Translations under genes and position numbers: made by a program
The notes under the pieces: generated by a model
What the model was told of the DNA's origin: nothing
The model's input: only the letters and a program-made list of their open reading frames with translations
Database searches by the model: none
Shown: positions 43,409 through 52,282 of the stretch, one piece after another
Layout of the letters: each line of letters starts with the position of its first letter
Position numbering within the stretch: the stretch's first letter is position 1
Assembly (NCBI GenBank): GCA_039198225.1
Contig: JBCCTQ010000016.1
Location: 19,608 to 83,607 of the forward strand
DNA: 64,000 bases
Direction: 5' to 3'
Source of the DNA: JASJAR01 sp039198225
Lineage (GTDB): Bacteria; Pseudomonadota; Alphaproteobacteria; Rhodobacterales; Rhodobacteraceae

Positions 43409-44671
43409 GTGTCGAAACTCACCGTGCCTGCGGCGGTCGCATCTACGAGACGGGACTTTCTTGTGGGCGCCACCGCGGTCGGCGCGGGTCTTTTCGCACC
43501 GACGGGCCTTCGGGCAGAGGATTACCACACATCTGCGGTGAACAGGACGGGCCTGGCAGTCGACGCCCGGACGGCGATGGTTGGGATCCTCCATTCGGAG
43601 ACGGGCCCGATGGCCTTGGCCGAAGCCGGGTCGATCAAAGCCGAAATCATGGCCATCGAGCGCGTAAACGCCCAAGGCGGTGTATTGGGGCGCCAGATCG
43701 AGTACGTGAAAGAGGACGGCAAGTCCGACCCAGCCCATTTTGCGAACCGCGCCCGGAAGCTCTTGGGCGATGATCGGGTGACGGCGGTGATGGGGTGCGG
43801 AACCTCGGCCAGCCGGAAAGCCGTCTTGCCAGTCTTCGAAGAGCTGAACGGGTTTCTTTACTACCCGACCTTTTACGAGGGCCTCGAGCAATCGCCCAAC
43901 GTCATCTACACCGGCCAGGAGGCCACCCAGCAGATCATCGCGGGCATCGAATGGGCGGCCGACGCTTTTGGCGCCCGGACCTTCTACCTGATCGGTTCGG
44001 ACTATGTCTGGCCCCGTACGGCGAACAGGATCGCCCGGTCCCACATTGAAGGTCTCGGATTGCAGGTTCTAGGCGAGGAATACTACGAACTTGGCCACGT
44101 CCAGTTCCGCGCCTCCATGGGCCGTTTGCGGGAAAGCCAGCCCGACATTGTTTGCGCAATCGTTGTCGGCGGCTCGAATGTGGCGTTTTACAAACAGCTG
44201 GCCGCGGCAGGGATCGATATTCGGAACGGCCGGATGAAAGTCCTCACGATTTCGGTGACCGAAGACGAGATCGGTGGGATCGGCGGCGAGTTTGTCGAAG
44301 GCGCCTATATGTGCGCGAAGTATTTTCAGAGCATCGAGACCGAGGCGAATCGTGATTTCGTGAAGGCCTATAAGGCGCGTTGGGGCGAGGCCGAGGTGAT
44401 CAGCGATGTGACCCAATGTGCCTATCTCGGCCCTTGGCTTTGGAAGGCAGCCGTTGAGCGGGCCGGGTCGTTTGACGTCGACAAGGTGAATCTGGCGAGC
44501 CCCGGCATCGAACTGCCGAATGCGCCGGCGGGCCATGTCGAGATCCACACCAATCATCACCTCTGGTCGAAGACACGGATCGGCCGGGCCCGGGCGGACG
44601 GCCAGTTCGACATTGTCCACGAGACCGACACCCTGATCGAACCCGATCCGTTTTACCGCGCCAGCGCCTAA
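43409..44671 (+). CDS. ABC-type substrate-binding protein of the urea/short-chain amide class, Tat-exported
   Basis: A 420-residue periplasmic binding protein (Leu/Ile/Val type, PBP type I). The N terminus STRRDFLVGATAVGAGLFAP is a twin-arginine signal. The mature part has VGILHSETGPMALAEAGSIKAEIMAIERVNAQGGVLGRQIEYV and VLPVFEELNGFLYYPTFYEGLEQSPNVIYTGQEATQQI, characteristic of UrtA/AmiC-like proteins. The start is GTG 43409 with GGGGGAA upstream. No permease or ATPase genes flank it, so it is either an orphan receptor or serves a remote transporter. Confidence 0.87.
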   Translation: MSKLTVPAAVASTRRDFLVGATAVGAGLFAPTGLRAEDYHTSAVNRTGLAVDARTAMVGILHSETGPMALAEAGSIKAEIMAIERVNAQGGVLGRQIEYVKEDGKSDPAHFANRARKLLGDDRVTAVMGCGTSASRKAVLPVFEELNGFLYYPTFYEGLEQSPNVIYTGQEATQQIIAGIEWAADAFGARTFYLIGSDYVWPRTANRIARSHIEGLGLQVLGEEYYELGHVQFRASMGRLRESQPDIVCAIVVGGSNVAFYKQLAAAGIDIRNGRMKVLTISVTEDEIGGIGGEFVEGAYMCAKYFQSIETEANRDFVKAYKARWGEAEVISDVTQCAYLGPWLWKAAVERAGSFDVDKVNLASPGIELPNAPAGHVEIHTNHHLWSKTRIGRARADGQFDIVHETDTLIEPDPFYRASA

Positions 44672-44910
44672 GCCGGGCACCGTACGGGTATGTTTCGGAA
44701 GATTTGGGCGCCTTCGGCCTGCGGGACGGCGCAATTGTCTATCTGACGTCCGAAACCGATCTCGAGGCAGCGCCAAGCAAAGAACTTCACCGGATCTTTT
44801 TTCAATAAGTAGCGCGCGACCTCCGCCGTGGGGCTCTCGGTCAGGCCCCCACGGCATCCGTTCAAACTGCAATCGACCAGGGCCGTTTGGACGCGTTTCT
44901 CTGACGTCAT
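44668..44910 (-). CDS. Possible small Cys-containing protein (weak)
   Basis: An 80-residue open frame from ATG 44910 (MTSEKRVQTALVDCSLNGCRG) with four scattered cysteines. Its composition is protein-like and it is convergent with the binding-protein gene, but no ribosome binding site is visible and I recognise no family. It could be a remnant or a chance frame. Confidence 0.25.
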   Translation of the reverse strand: MTSEKRVQTALVDCSLNGCRGGLTESPTAEVARYLLKKDPVKFFAWRCLEIGFGRQIDNCAVPQAEGAQIFRNIPVRCPA

Positions 44911-45059
44911 CCGCACCCGGGTTCAGGGGCACGCTGATCTAAATCTCTTACCCAAAAGGGGATTGCCGACGGGCGTTTTAGTTTTGGCCGGATTTGTGAT
45001 ATAGTTGCCGGGATTTAAGTACGTACGTTTTTTTTTGAGATCCCATATCGGGTGACGCG
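44911..45059. other. Promoter region of the unknown two-gene module
   Basis: AT-richer than its surroundings, with TATAGT at 45000-45005, an ACGTACGT palindrome near 45020-45030 and a T8 run just before the start of the 687-residue protein. The 44672-44910 part upstream holds only the weak frame described separately. Confidence 0.4.
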
Positions 45060-47123
45060 ATGGTTGTGCGCAATAGTGTTTTGGCTTTTGGATACTGCGT
45101 TTTGGCGGCGGCCCTTCCGTCAGCCCCTGCGAGCGCGCAGTCGCAATCTGACTTTGCTCAAATAGTCGGCCAACTGATTGCCCGCCAAGTATTTCCCCAG
45201 TCCAACAGTCCACCTCAGGTCACGTTGTCCGAGAACTTCGAAGCCTTTGCGCAGCGGCAATTCCGCGCGAACCCGCGCGGCATCTTTGAAGGGGCAAAGA
45301 TCTGCCATTCGGGCGGTGTGGACCAGTCTGCTTTAAGAGCACTCTCAGGAATTGGAGCAACAATTGCTCGGATCCCGGCAGGCGAGGTGCGCGAAGCGAT
45401 TTCGAAAGGGTTGTGTGACATCGCCTTCGTGGCTCCGGTCGATACCGCAGCCCCGCGCGATCCCTCGCCAAACCCGCAAACCCCGCCCAGCAATTGCAAC
45501 CCCAATGCGGGCGGCGACGATGTGTTCGTGGTCCGGAATGTCCTGCCGGAGATAACGCCCCTATCCCAAACGCTGTCGGGACGCATGCCCACGGCCACGC
45601 TTCTGGTCCGCATCACTGATCCTGACGATCCGAATATAAGAGCTTTTGCCGAGTGGCCCGAAGGACAGACAACGCGCCTGACCCGCCAGCCGAATACCGA
45701 CGACTATACCGCCGAGATCTCTCTCCCCGAGGATTTCGATCGAAGGCGGATTGCCATCGTCGCCGAAGACAAATGCGGAGAAGTTCGGGCCAGCGTTGTG
45801 CTGTTGCGACAGCCATTTTGCGAAAGAGGGGTCCGGGTCAGTTCCTCGCTTGTCCAAGGACTCCAAGAGGACCTCCGCTGCCTTGGCTATGATCCGAAGG
45901 GGATCGACGGCGTTGTCGGCCCAAACAGCTGCGCGGCGATTGCGGATTATCTCGGGAAGACGAGGTATCGGGACTTTTACCTCGGCAATGGCCCCGCATG
46001 GAATGAGCTTGCTCAGCAGACGGGACGCGAATGCCGCATCCAAGAGGCTGTCGATGTCGAACTCGACCCCGTCGACGGCACCCTTGTGGATGCTCAGATA
46101 ACCCGTGTCCGGCTGAATGTGCTCAATCCAGGGCCCACGGCATCGGTGGAGGTGCGGATCGGTCGGCGTCAGCTACCCGAGATCCGCTGGCCTGGAAATG
46201 GAGAGCCCATAGAGGTCGAGATTCTGGAGCCAGGGCAACGCATCGCAATCGAAGCTGCAGCAAAGAACGCTCGCGGGCGGGTGATCGACAAAGAAAGCGT
46301 CTTCGTGACCCGCGCACCGGTATCCTTCAAGATCGACCCTCCGGGTCCGGTTGAAGACACGGGCGATATGATCGCGGGCCGGGTCGTCATCGAAAGCGGG
46401 CAAAACGCCATCACCCGTCTCATCGCCAGGGGGAGCGACGGACAGAGCGTGACGCTGCCCGAGGTGGCCGGGTCGCGCATCGCGTTTTCCGTGCCCAATG
46501 CCCCTCCGGGAGGGCGGCTCGACTACCGCATCGTCGGGCTGGGCCCGGGCCAGTCCGAACTTCACAGCGCGACATTCACGGTCATCCGGCCGGCCTTACC
46601 GATGCGCCTGTCGGCCAAGCCCCTCGACGGCAACGAAGTTGACGAAGCGCTCACGCATATCGTCGTCGATGTCATCGAACCCGGCGCCACGAAAGTGCTC
46701 CGCCTCGTCGATCACGAGACCGATCTTGAAATCCGCCGCATCAGTTATGACGGCGGCCCATGGACCCCCGAGATAACGATGCCAGATCCCGGCGAGGGCC
46801 GTGTCATTCGTGTCGAAGCGCTCGACGGATCGGACAACATGCTCGACAGGGTCGATGTTCAATTCGTCCGACCGCGGAAGACGCTGGGTGATCTTGTGCT
46901 CGAATACTTCCCGTGGGTCGTCTTGGCCCTCGGTGGCGGCGCATTGGCGGTTCGGACTATCGCCAAAGCCGATCCGCAAGCCGCAATGGCCGGCACGGTC
47001 CATATTCGTGTGAAGAACGATCCCGCGCCGGAGTTTTCCCATGAGGAGGCACAAGGGCCGAAACTGACCCTCGTCGTGGCGCAGCAAGACGGGGATCCGG
47101 TGATTTCGGTGGAAGAGGAGTGA
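45060..47123 (+). CDS. Large periplasmic protein with C-terminal membrane anchor, unknown function
   Basis: A 687-residue protein I cannot assign. Visible are: signal peptide (residues 1-27, ASAQ), a segment about 80-125 reminiscent of solute-binding proteins (ALSGIGATIARIPAGEV ... GLCDIAFVAPVD), a peptidoglycan-binding-like motif around residues 260-300 (LVQGLQEDLRCLGYDPKGIDG, VVGPNSCAAIADYL), several beta-sandwich-like stretches, a membrane span at about 612-635 (LEYFPWVVLALGGGALAVRTI) and a roughly 50-residue cytoplasmic tail. The following gene starts within five bases of its stop. The layout suggests an envelope sensor or tether that passes a signal to the cytosolic partner. Confidence 0.85.
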   Translation: MVVRNSVLAFGYCVLAAALPSAPASAQSQSDFAQIVGQLIARQVFPQSNSPPQVTLSENFEAFAQRQFRANPRGIFEGAKICHSGGVDQSALRALSGIGATIARIPAGEVREAISKGLCDIAFVAPVDTAAPRDPSPNPQTPPSNCNPNAGGDDVFVVRNVLPEITPLSQTLSGRMPTATLLVRITDPDDPNIRAFAEWPEGQTTRLTRQPNTDDYTAEISLPEDFDRRRIAIVAEDKCGEVRASVVLLRQPFCERGVRVSSSLVQGLQEDLRCLGYDPKGIDGVVGPNSCAAIADYLGKTRYRDFYLGNGPAWNELAQQTGRECRIQEAVDVELDPVDGTLVDAQITRVRLNVLNPGPTASVEVRIGRRQLPEIRWPGNGEPIEVEILEPGQRIAIEAAAKNARGRVIDKESVFVTRAPVSFKIDPPGPVEDTGDMIAGRVVIESGQNAITRLIARGSDGQSVTLPEVAGSRIAFSVPNAPPGGRLDYRIVGLGPGQSELHSATFTVIRPALPMRLSAKPLDGNEVDEALTHIVVDVIEPGATKVLRLVDHETDLEIRRISYDGGPWTPEITMPDPGEGRVIRVEALDGSDNMLDRVDVQFVRPRKTLGDLVLEYFPWVVLALGGGALAVRTIAKADPQAAMAGTVHIRVKNDPAPEFSHEEAQGPKLTLVVAQQDGDPVISVEEE

Positions 47124-47125
47124 CC

Positions 47126-47701
47126 ATGGCCCAAAGGGAAGAACATGTGCGGGCAAAGGTCCCGCCGCCCGTTTTCGAAGAACTGGTCACCCTGGTGACG
47201 GACAGTTTCAAGGAAGGCGATGTGGCCGCCAAGCTCGTCGGCATCGACGGAAATCAAGCGAGCCTCAGAAACTCCGCCGCCGAAGCGGTCGAAGAACTCC
47301 TCGAAATTTCGATGATCGACCTCGCCCTCAAAGGCTGGAAGGGCATGACGCGGCTCCGAGAACTCACGGGGCCCGATGGGCCCATGGACGACAAGGCCCG
47401 CATCGCGGCCCTTTTTGACCACAAGATCTCGGCCAAACATCGCCCGACGCTGACAATCGACATCAACGGGGTCGGGGTGCGTCAGATCACTTTCGACATT
47501 GAAGTGTCTCTCGCGGGGAAGGGCATAGCGCTGAGGATCCGGAACCGGGAGATCGTCGGAATATCTTCCGGGCGGATGGACGGGGAATTGGTGGGCAAAG
47601 TCGAAGGGGTCAAAACGGTCGAAACGTCCCTGGGCCAGGTCGATCTTATGAAGTTTGAGCCCCGCCGAGACGCTCCCCACCACCTTCGCCCGATACCGTA
47701 G
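47126..47701 (+). CDS. Cytosolic partner of the 687-residue membrane protein, unknown function
   Basis: A 191-residue protein without signal peptide or spans. An N-terminal helical half (PPPVFEELVTLVTDSFKEGDVAAKLVGID, AAEAVEELLEISMIDLALKGW) is followed by a beta-rich half (TLTIDINGVGVRQITFDIEVSLAGKGIALRI). ATG 47126 is preceded by GGAAGAGGAG at five bases; a GTG at 47120 is possible. No family recognised. Tight spacing behind the anchored protein, whose tail is cytoplasmic, suggests the two products interact. Confidence 0.8.
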   Translation: MAQREEHVRAKVPPPVFEELVTLVTDSFKEGDVAAKLVGIDGNQASLRNSAAEAVEELLEISMIDLALKGWKGMTRLRELTGPDGPMDDKARIAALFDHKISAKHRPTLTIDINGVGVRQITFDIEVSLAGKGIALRIRNREIVGISSGRMDGELVGKVEGVKTVETSLGQVDLMKFEPRRDAPHHLRPIP

Positions 47702-47772
47702 TCGAGGAGGCGACCGCCTGATCCTTGCCGGGCGGGTCTAGGGACGCCCGCTCATGGATGTTGGTTGGCCCA

Positions 47773-48249
47773 TTAAGAAACGGGCGTGCCCGTCGCAAAC
47801 TCATAGGATCGCGCCACGATTTTCTTAACGGTTTCCAGCTCGTCGTTGTCCCGCGGGGAAAACACCATGACCAATCCGGGCGGGTAATGGCCTTGGCTTA
47901 CCAAGTAATGGTCTTCGCCCCAGCCCGCTTCGACCATTGCGGCCGCGTCTTCGGCCGCGAGCTTGATGTGCATGCTGCCTGAATCTGGATGCGGGTGGAT
48001 ATGCGCAAATTCCCGGCCGACCATAAAGGCGTCGTGGTTACACGCCGTACCCTCGTGGAGCACCAAGGCCCGGGCGCCGGGCACTGAAATACCGCTATGT
48101 TCATTGGCAACGCTCGGGAGGGAGAAGCACCAGTCATGCAATGCTTGAACGATCTCGTCGGGACCGTGCTGCGAAAGCTGCGAATGAGGTAGTCGGTCTG
48201 TTGTCTCGGGGCGAGGTCCGCGCCGATGCGGAAGGGCAAAAGCCGCCAT
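47773..48249 (-). CDS. Luciferase-domain (DUF5519-like) protein
   Basis: A 158-residue protein matching the small 'luciferase family' fold named after a dinoflagellate repeat: FAHIHPHPDSGSMHIKL, AAAMVEAGWGEDHYLVSQG, PGLVMVFSPRDNDELETVKKIV. Despite the name these bacterial proteins are not known to emit light and have no established activity. It is convergent with the unknown module. Confidence 0.75.
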   Translation of the reverse strand: MAAFALPHRRGPRPETTDRLPHSQLSQHGPDEIVQALHDWCFSLPSVANEHSGISVPGARALVLHEGTACNHDAFMVGREFAHIHPHPDSGSMHIKLAAEDAAAMVEAGWGEDHYLVSQGHYPPGLVMVFSPRDNDELETVKKIVARSYEFATGTPVS

Positions 48250-48563
48250 GATGATCTCCTATCAATCGTTGAAAGCAAATTATGATGTGCGAAATTGTTA
48301 GTAAATGTCACTTATTATCGTCATTAATCTGCATATACGCACATATGGGTATTGCGGTGAAGTGACTGGAATTGGGCTGCCTTAGGCCGGCACTGGACTT
48401 GCCAAGCATTACAGCATTCGGTTCTTGGCAACGAATGCTGGCGCTTCAAATTCAGAGCGCGCACCTTGAAGGAAGTCGGCTGGCAAGCCGACGCAATGGA
48501 TAAACTGGAATCCCGCCATAGCGCCGGCACGGACGGTCCGCGCGCCGAGCTCTCTCGAAATGC
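48250..48563. other. Intergenic region, AT-rich, no gene seen
   Basis: About 310 bases between two minus-strand genes. The 48280-48360 part is AT-rich and contains CATAT ... ATATG arms near 48332-48347, possibly the promoter of the luciferase-domain gene. No gene, RNA or mobile element recognised. Confidence 0.45.
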
Positions 48564-50453
48564 TTAGTAGAAGAGATTCATGGCCGACAGCGACACGATC
48601 AGGAAGAGGATTGTCATTATTCCGCCTGACCGCAAGAAATCAGACACCCTATAGCCCGCCGGCCCCATAATCAGCGCATTCACCTGGTGTGTCGGTATCA
48701 AGAACGAATTAGACGTCGAGATCGCGACCGTTAAAGCGAATATGGCAGGATCACCCCCCGACGCGAGGGCGATTGATACGGCCAAAGGCACGAGCAACAC
48801 GGTGGCACCGACATTGGACATGACCAAAGTGAACGCTGTTGCCACAACCGCCAGCCCCGCCTGAAGCGCCCAAATGGGCCAGCCGTCCAGAAGGTCCAAT
48901 ATGCGCCCCGCGATCCATTCGGCCGTTCCGGTGTTTTGCACCGCTTGGCCCAAAGGGATGAGCGACGCGAGCAAGAAAACGGTGCTCCAGCTCACGGATT
49001 GGTACGCCTCATCGATTGAAACGACGCGGCTCAAGATCATGCCCATGGCACCGGCCAATAAGCAAAGCGACAATCGGACGTCCGAGAAGAGGATCAAAAC
49101 CAGCGCGAGAGAAAAAAACGTCAGGGCCCAACCAATTTTCTGGGGGCGAAGCTCTTCCTTAGGAAAATCCGACGTGACCACGACAAAGTTGCTGTCCGAC
49201 AAGAGCTTCGTTAGCCGATCCCATTGGATATGGACGACCAACGTATCGCCAGCCTGAAGGGGGACCATGCCAATTCTCGTTGCCTTGTGATCCGCGGTTT
49301 CGACGTGGCTCATTGTCTCTTCGCCGCGGTGGATCGCCAGCATTGAAAGGCCGTAGGACTGGCGCAAACGGAGATCTGCGGGGGTCTTTCCAATCAAATT
49401 GGATCCCGGTGGGATGACCACTTCGGCAACGCCGGACTGGGTGGTTGCGAAGTCTTCCGAGAAGACATCGAGCTGCGGCAAGATCTCTAAACCGTACGGG
49501 TCTGCGAATTCTTCGAGCACGGCGCGCCGTAGGCCCAAGACCGCAAGCCGGGCAGGGGCCTCAATGACAGTGTCTGCCATCGGCGCGATGACCTTGCGCC
49601 CGCGGTACGAGGTGCCGAGGATATATAAGTGGTGCGCCACCATGATATCGGCCAATGTCTGGCCAATCAGAATTGACCCCTCTGGAACCCGGATCTCAAA
49701 GATGTCCGCGCGTAATCCATAGGTGTTTTCGATATAGGCCTGCATCGATCTGGCCGAGCTCCCATCGGCACCACGGTCTCTCTGCGATGGCAGGACCCAA
49801 CGACCGAAAAAGACAAAATAGAGCACACCCGTTATCATCAGCATCAAGCCGATAGGGGTAACCGAAAACAGCCCGAAAGGGGCCATTTGGCTGTCCTCAG
49901 GCAAGCTCTTGTTCGAAGCGTCGATCAAGTCGTTCAGAAGGATGAGGGGGGACGACCCCACCAATGTGATTGTCCCACCGAGGATCGCGCAAAATCCCAT
50001 GGGCATAAGCAATCGGCTCAAGGGTATTTCCGTCCTGGCGGAGATCCGGCTGACAACCGGTAAAAAGAGCGCCGCTGCACCGACATTCTGCATAAACGAG
50101 CTAATGATACCGACGGCGCCGGATACAATGGGAATTATGCGCGCTTCCGTTCGACCGCCGCGCGAAAGTATAACGCCCGCCACCTTCGACATAAGCCCAG
50201 TCTTGTCCAAACCGGCACCGATGATCATGACGGCGATTATTGAAATCACGGCGTTCGAAGAAAAACCGCTGAACAAATTGGATACATCGGCAAGGTTGCC
50301 GAGGCCCGGCAGATAGCTCAGGCCGCCGAGGAGAAGCATCACCAGAATTGCGGCCACGTCGATGCGGACGATTTCGGAAACGAACAAAAACACAGTGAAT
50401 GCGAGCAGTCCAAGAACCACCAACATTTCCTGCGTCAAGACTGTCGGATCCAA
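48564..50453 (-). CDS. SLC13-family transporter with two TrkA-C (RCK_C) domains
   Basis: A 629-residue membrane protein. N-terminal spans include VVLGLLAFTVFLFVSEIVRIDVAAILVML and the SLC13 hairpin SFMQNVGAAALFLPV. Two cytoplasmic RCK_C domains follow (around residues 250-320 and 335-415, e.g. VVIPPGSNLIGKTPADLRL), then a second transmembrane half with MSNVGATVLLVPLAVSIA and STSNSFLIPTHQVNALI. This architecture is typical of sulfate or dicarboxylate sodium symporters of bacteria; the substrate is not determinable. TTG 50453 is chosen because AGGAGG lies five bases upstream. ATG 50426 is an alternative. Confidence 0.87.
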   Translation of the reverse strand: MDPTVLTQEMLVVLGLLAFTVFLFVSEIVRIDVAAILVMLLLGGLSYLPGLGNLADVSNLFSGFSSNAVISIIAVMIIGAGLDKTGLMSKVAGVILSRGGRTEARIIPIVSGAVGIISSFMQNVGAAALFLPVVSRISARTEIPLSRLLMPMGFCAILGGTITLVGSSPLILLNDLIDASNKSLPEDSQMAPFGLFSVTPIGLMLMITGVLYFVFFGRWVLPSQRDRGADGSSARSMQAYIENTYGLRADIFEIRVPEGSILIGQTLADIMVAHHLYILGTSYRGRKVIAPMADTVIEAPARLAVLGLRRAVLEEFADPYGLEILPQLDVFSEDFATTQSGVAEVVIPPGSNLIGKTPADLRLRQSYGLSMLAIHRGEETMSHVETADHKATRIGMVPLQAGDTLVVHIQWDRLTKLLSDSNFVVVTSDFPKEELRPQKIGWALTFFSLALVLILFSDVRLSLCLLAGAMGMILSRVVSIDEAYQSVSWSTVFLLASLIPLGQAVQNTGTAEWIAGRILDLLDGWPIWALQAGLAVVATAFTLVMSNVGATVLLVPLAVSIALASGGDPAIFALTVAISTSNSFLIPTHQVNALIMGPAGYRVSDFLRSGGIMTILFLIVSLSAMNLFY

Positions 50454-52002
50454 GTCCGCCTCCTCCAAGCCTCCGGCGAAAATGCGCTTCAGCAAGCAGC
50501 CTCCTCGAACTGCCACCGTTTGCCGCGCGCTTTCCACACCGATCATCTGGGATTTGCATTCCACAGCACCGGGATCGACCTGTCCAGCGCTTAACCTCCC
50601 AAACCCTTTGCTTTTTTCTGCAAGTTAGCAAATTTAGTGATGGCAGAGTGCCGACTTCGGTGACAAAGCTACTCGGTGCCGGCGCTCGACTTCGCTCGAT
50701 CGTGATAAGAGATCAAAAGGCGAGCCGCGGTATCGACGTGTCTATGAAGTCCCAACGGAGGTCTCGCTGTCCTGTCGCAGATTTTGCGTCGCAAAGTCGA
50801 GCCGGGTTGGGGTGCAGAGTTGAAAGCAATGCCGAAAATCAAAATGTCGCGCGTTGATGCTGGTAAACTGACTGCTAGACGTACTGGCTTTGTGAAGGAC
50901 AACGCTACAAAGGTAGCCATTGCCGCATGGAACGTGATGCTCGACACTAGATGACAAGCACCTAACCCGCGAATGCCGCAAGGCCCCAAATCGGCAGTTC
51001 CAGTCAAATGAGCAAGGCCGCGTGATAGCTGCTGAGAATTCCGGCGTGTCCCTATCGCGGCGAATAGGGATCAACTTAGTTTAGCCAACGCGCTAAGGCG
51101 ACAATATAGGCGCTCCACACCGCGGCTGTGTAGCTGGGGAACCTTTTAGCGTGCGGAGTGGGGATGCCTTGCTGGCGCTACTACAATGGATCGAGTGAGA
51201 AAGTATCTCGAGGGCAATTCCGACATCTGGAATTGTAATGGTGATTTTTAATTTACGAATTAATTTATTTGTGGCTCTGCAAAGTCCAGTAAATATTAAA
51301 CATCTGAGGGCGTATTATCTTTGGCCTTTCCGAGATTTGCAGGCACTTCAATTCTTCCTGTTTCTAACAATAAATTCTCTTTTCATAGTGCATCTAGCGG
51401 TTGCACGTAGCGTCCAAGAGTACGGCTAGTAGAAACTCACCGGTCCTCAGCCTATTGACCAAATCAGTCAGGTCACTCGATCCGTACCCATCGTTAGGCG
51501 AGAACATGTATAAAGCTTCGGATCGAGCTACTCCCACTTAGAGGTGCTGAGGGTAGCAAAGCGCAAAGTCGTAGAGGATGAAAAGCTAAATGAAAAGGGG
51601 CTTCTGGTTTGGATAGTTTTGCACAGCTTCTCGCCGAATCGGCCGAGGGCGAAGCCAACCTTTCGAAAGCTAGACCCGCCACATGAACCCCGGCTAAATT
51701 GCGGGTATCGATCTAAGACGATCCTAGGTGCGCGGTCGCCGGATCAACCTAAGAAATGCAAAAATCATCAAGCGCATTGCTGCCAATCGGCATGGGCTTC
51801 GCCATCGCTCTGCGGAGCGCCTGAGAGCGAAGGTCATGTGAAGCCCCCTCTATCACTTCAGCGCGGATCTGTGCTCCTCTGGGATGGTGACTTGAGCAAA
51901 CCACTTCGCCTTGACGAGTTTTGTGACGGGATACATGACGCCGGGGCGCGCACCGCACTGACCGAAAGCCCAGCAAACATGGATAAAAGACGTGAGGATT
52001 CA
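50454..52002. other. Low-GC gene desert between the SLC13 gene and tRNA-Cys
   Basis: About 1.5 kb in which no open frame looks real. By hand count 51241-51420 is about 37% GC, far below the rest of the window. Stop codons are frequent in all frames, and small fragments look protein-like only over 20-30 codons (e.g. minus strand near 51080-51165, plus strand near 51600-51680). No transposase, terminal inverted repeat or duplicated tRNA end was found. It looks like a decayed insertion next to a tRNA gene, without proof. Confidence 0.5.
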
Positions 52003-52076
52003 TGGAGGCGAGTACCGGAATCGAACCGGTGTACACGGATTTGCAATCCGCTGCGTAACCACTCCGCCAACTCGCC
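52003..52076 (-). tRNA. tRNA-Cys (anticodon GCA), CCA encoded
   Basis: The 74-base minus-strand sequence has a 7-bp acceptor stem (GGCGAGT pairing with ACTCGCC), discriminator T, an encoded CCA, the T-loop GTTCGATTC and the anticodon loop GATTGCAAAT with anticodon GCA. All four arms can be drawn. Confidence 0.95.
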
Positions 52077-52282
52077 TGAGCCCGAGATGGGTACCCGGGG
52101 CCTTATCCCGGTGCAAGCGGTTATCCAGGAAGGGGTCGGCGCCCCGCCGCCAGTTCCTCTGTGGCGGCTAATCCACCTTTTTTGCGAAAAATGAGCGACT
52201 TGGATTGGAGCCGTCGCAGGAATGTCTAAGTTTACACATATCTCCCGGAGGGGATTGTTATGGCCATAAAGGACTGGGACGC

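Noticed and set aside
51238..51429. 63-codon plus-strand frame in the gene desert
   Set aside because: AT-driven hydrophobic composition, no ribosome binding site and no similarity; probably chance in a 37% GC stretch.
52003..52076. Attachment-site duplication of the tRNA-Cys 3' end
   Set aside because: I looked for a second copy of the T-arm/acceptor sequence in the desert and nearby and did not see one.
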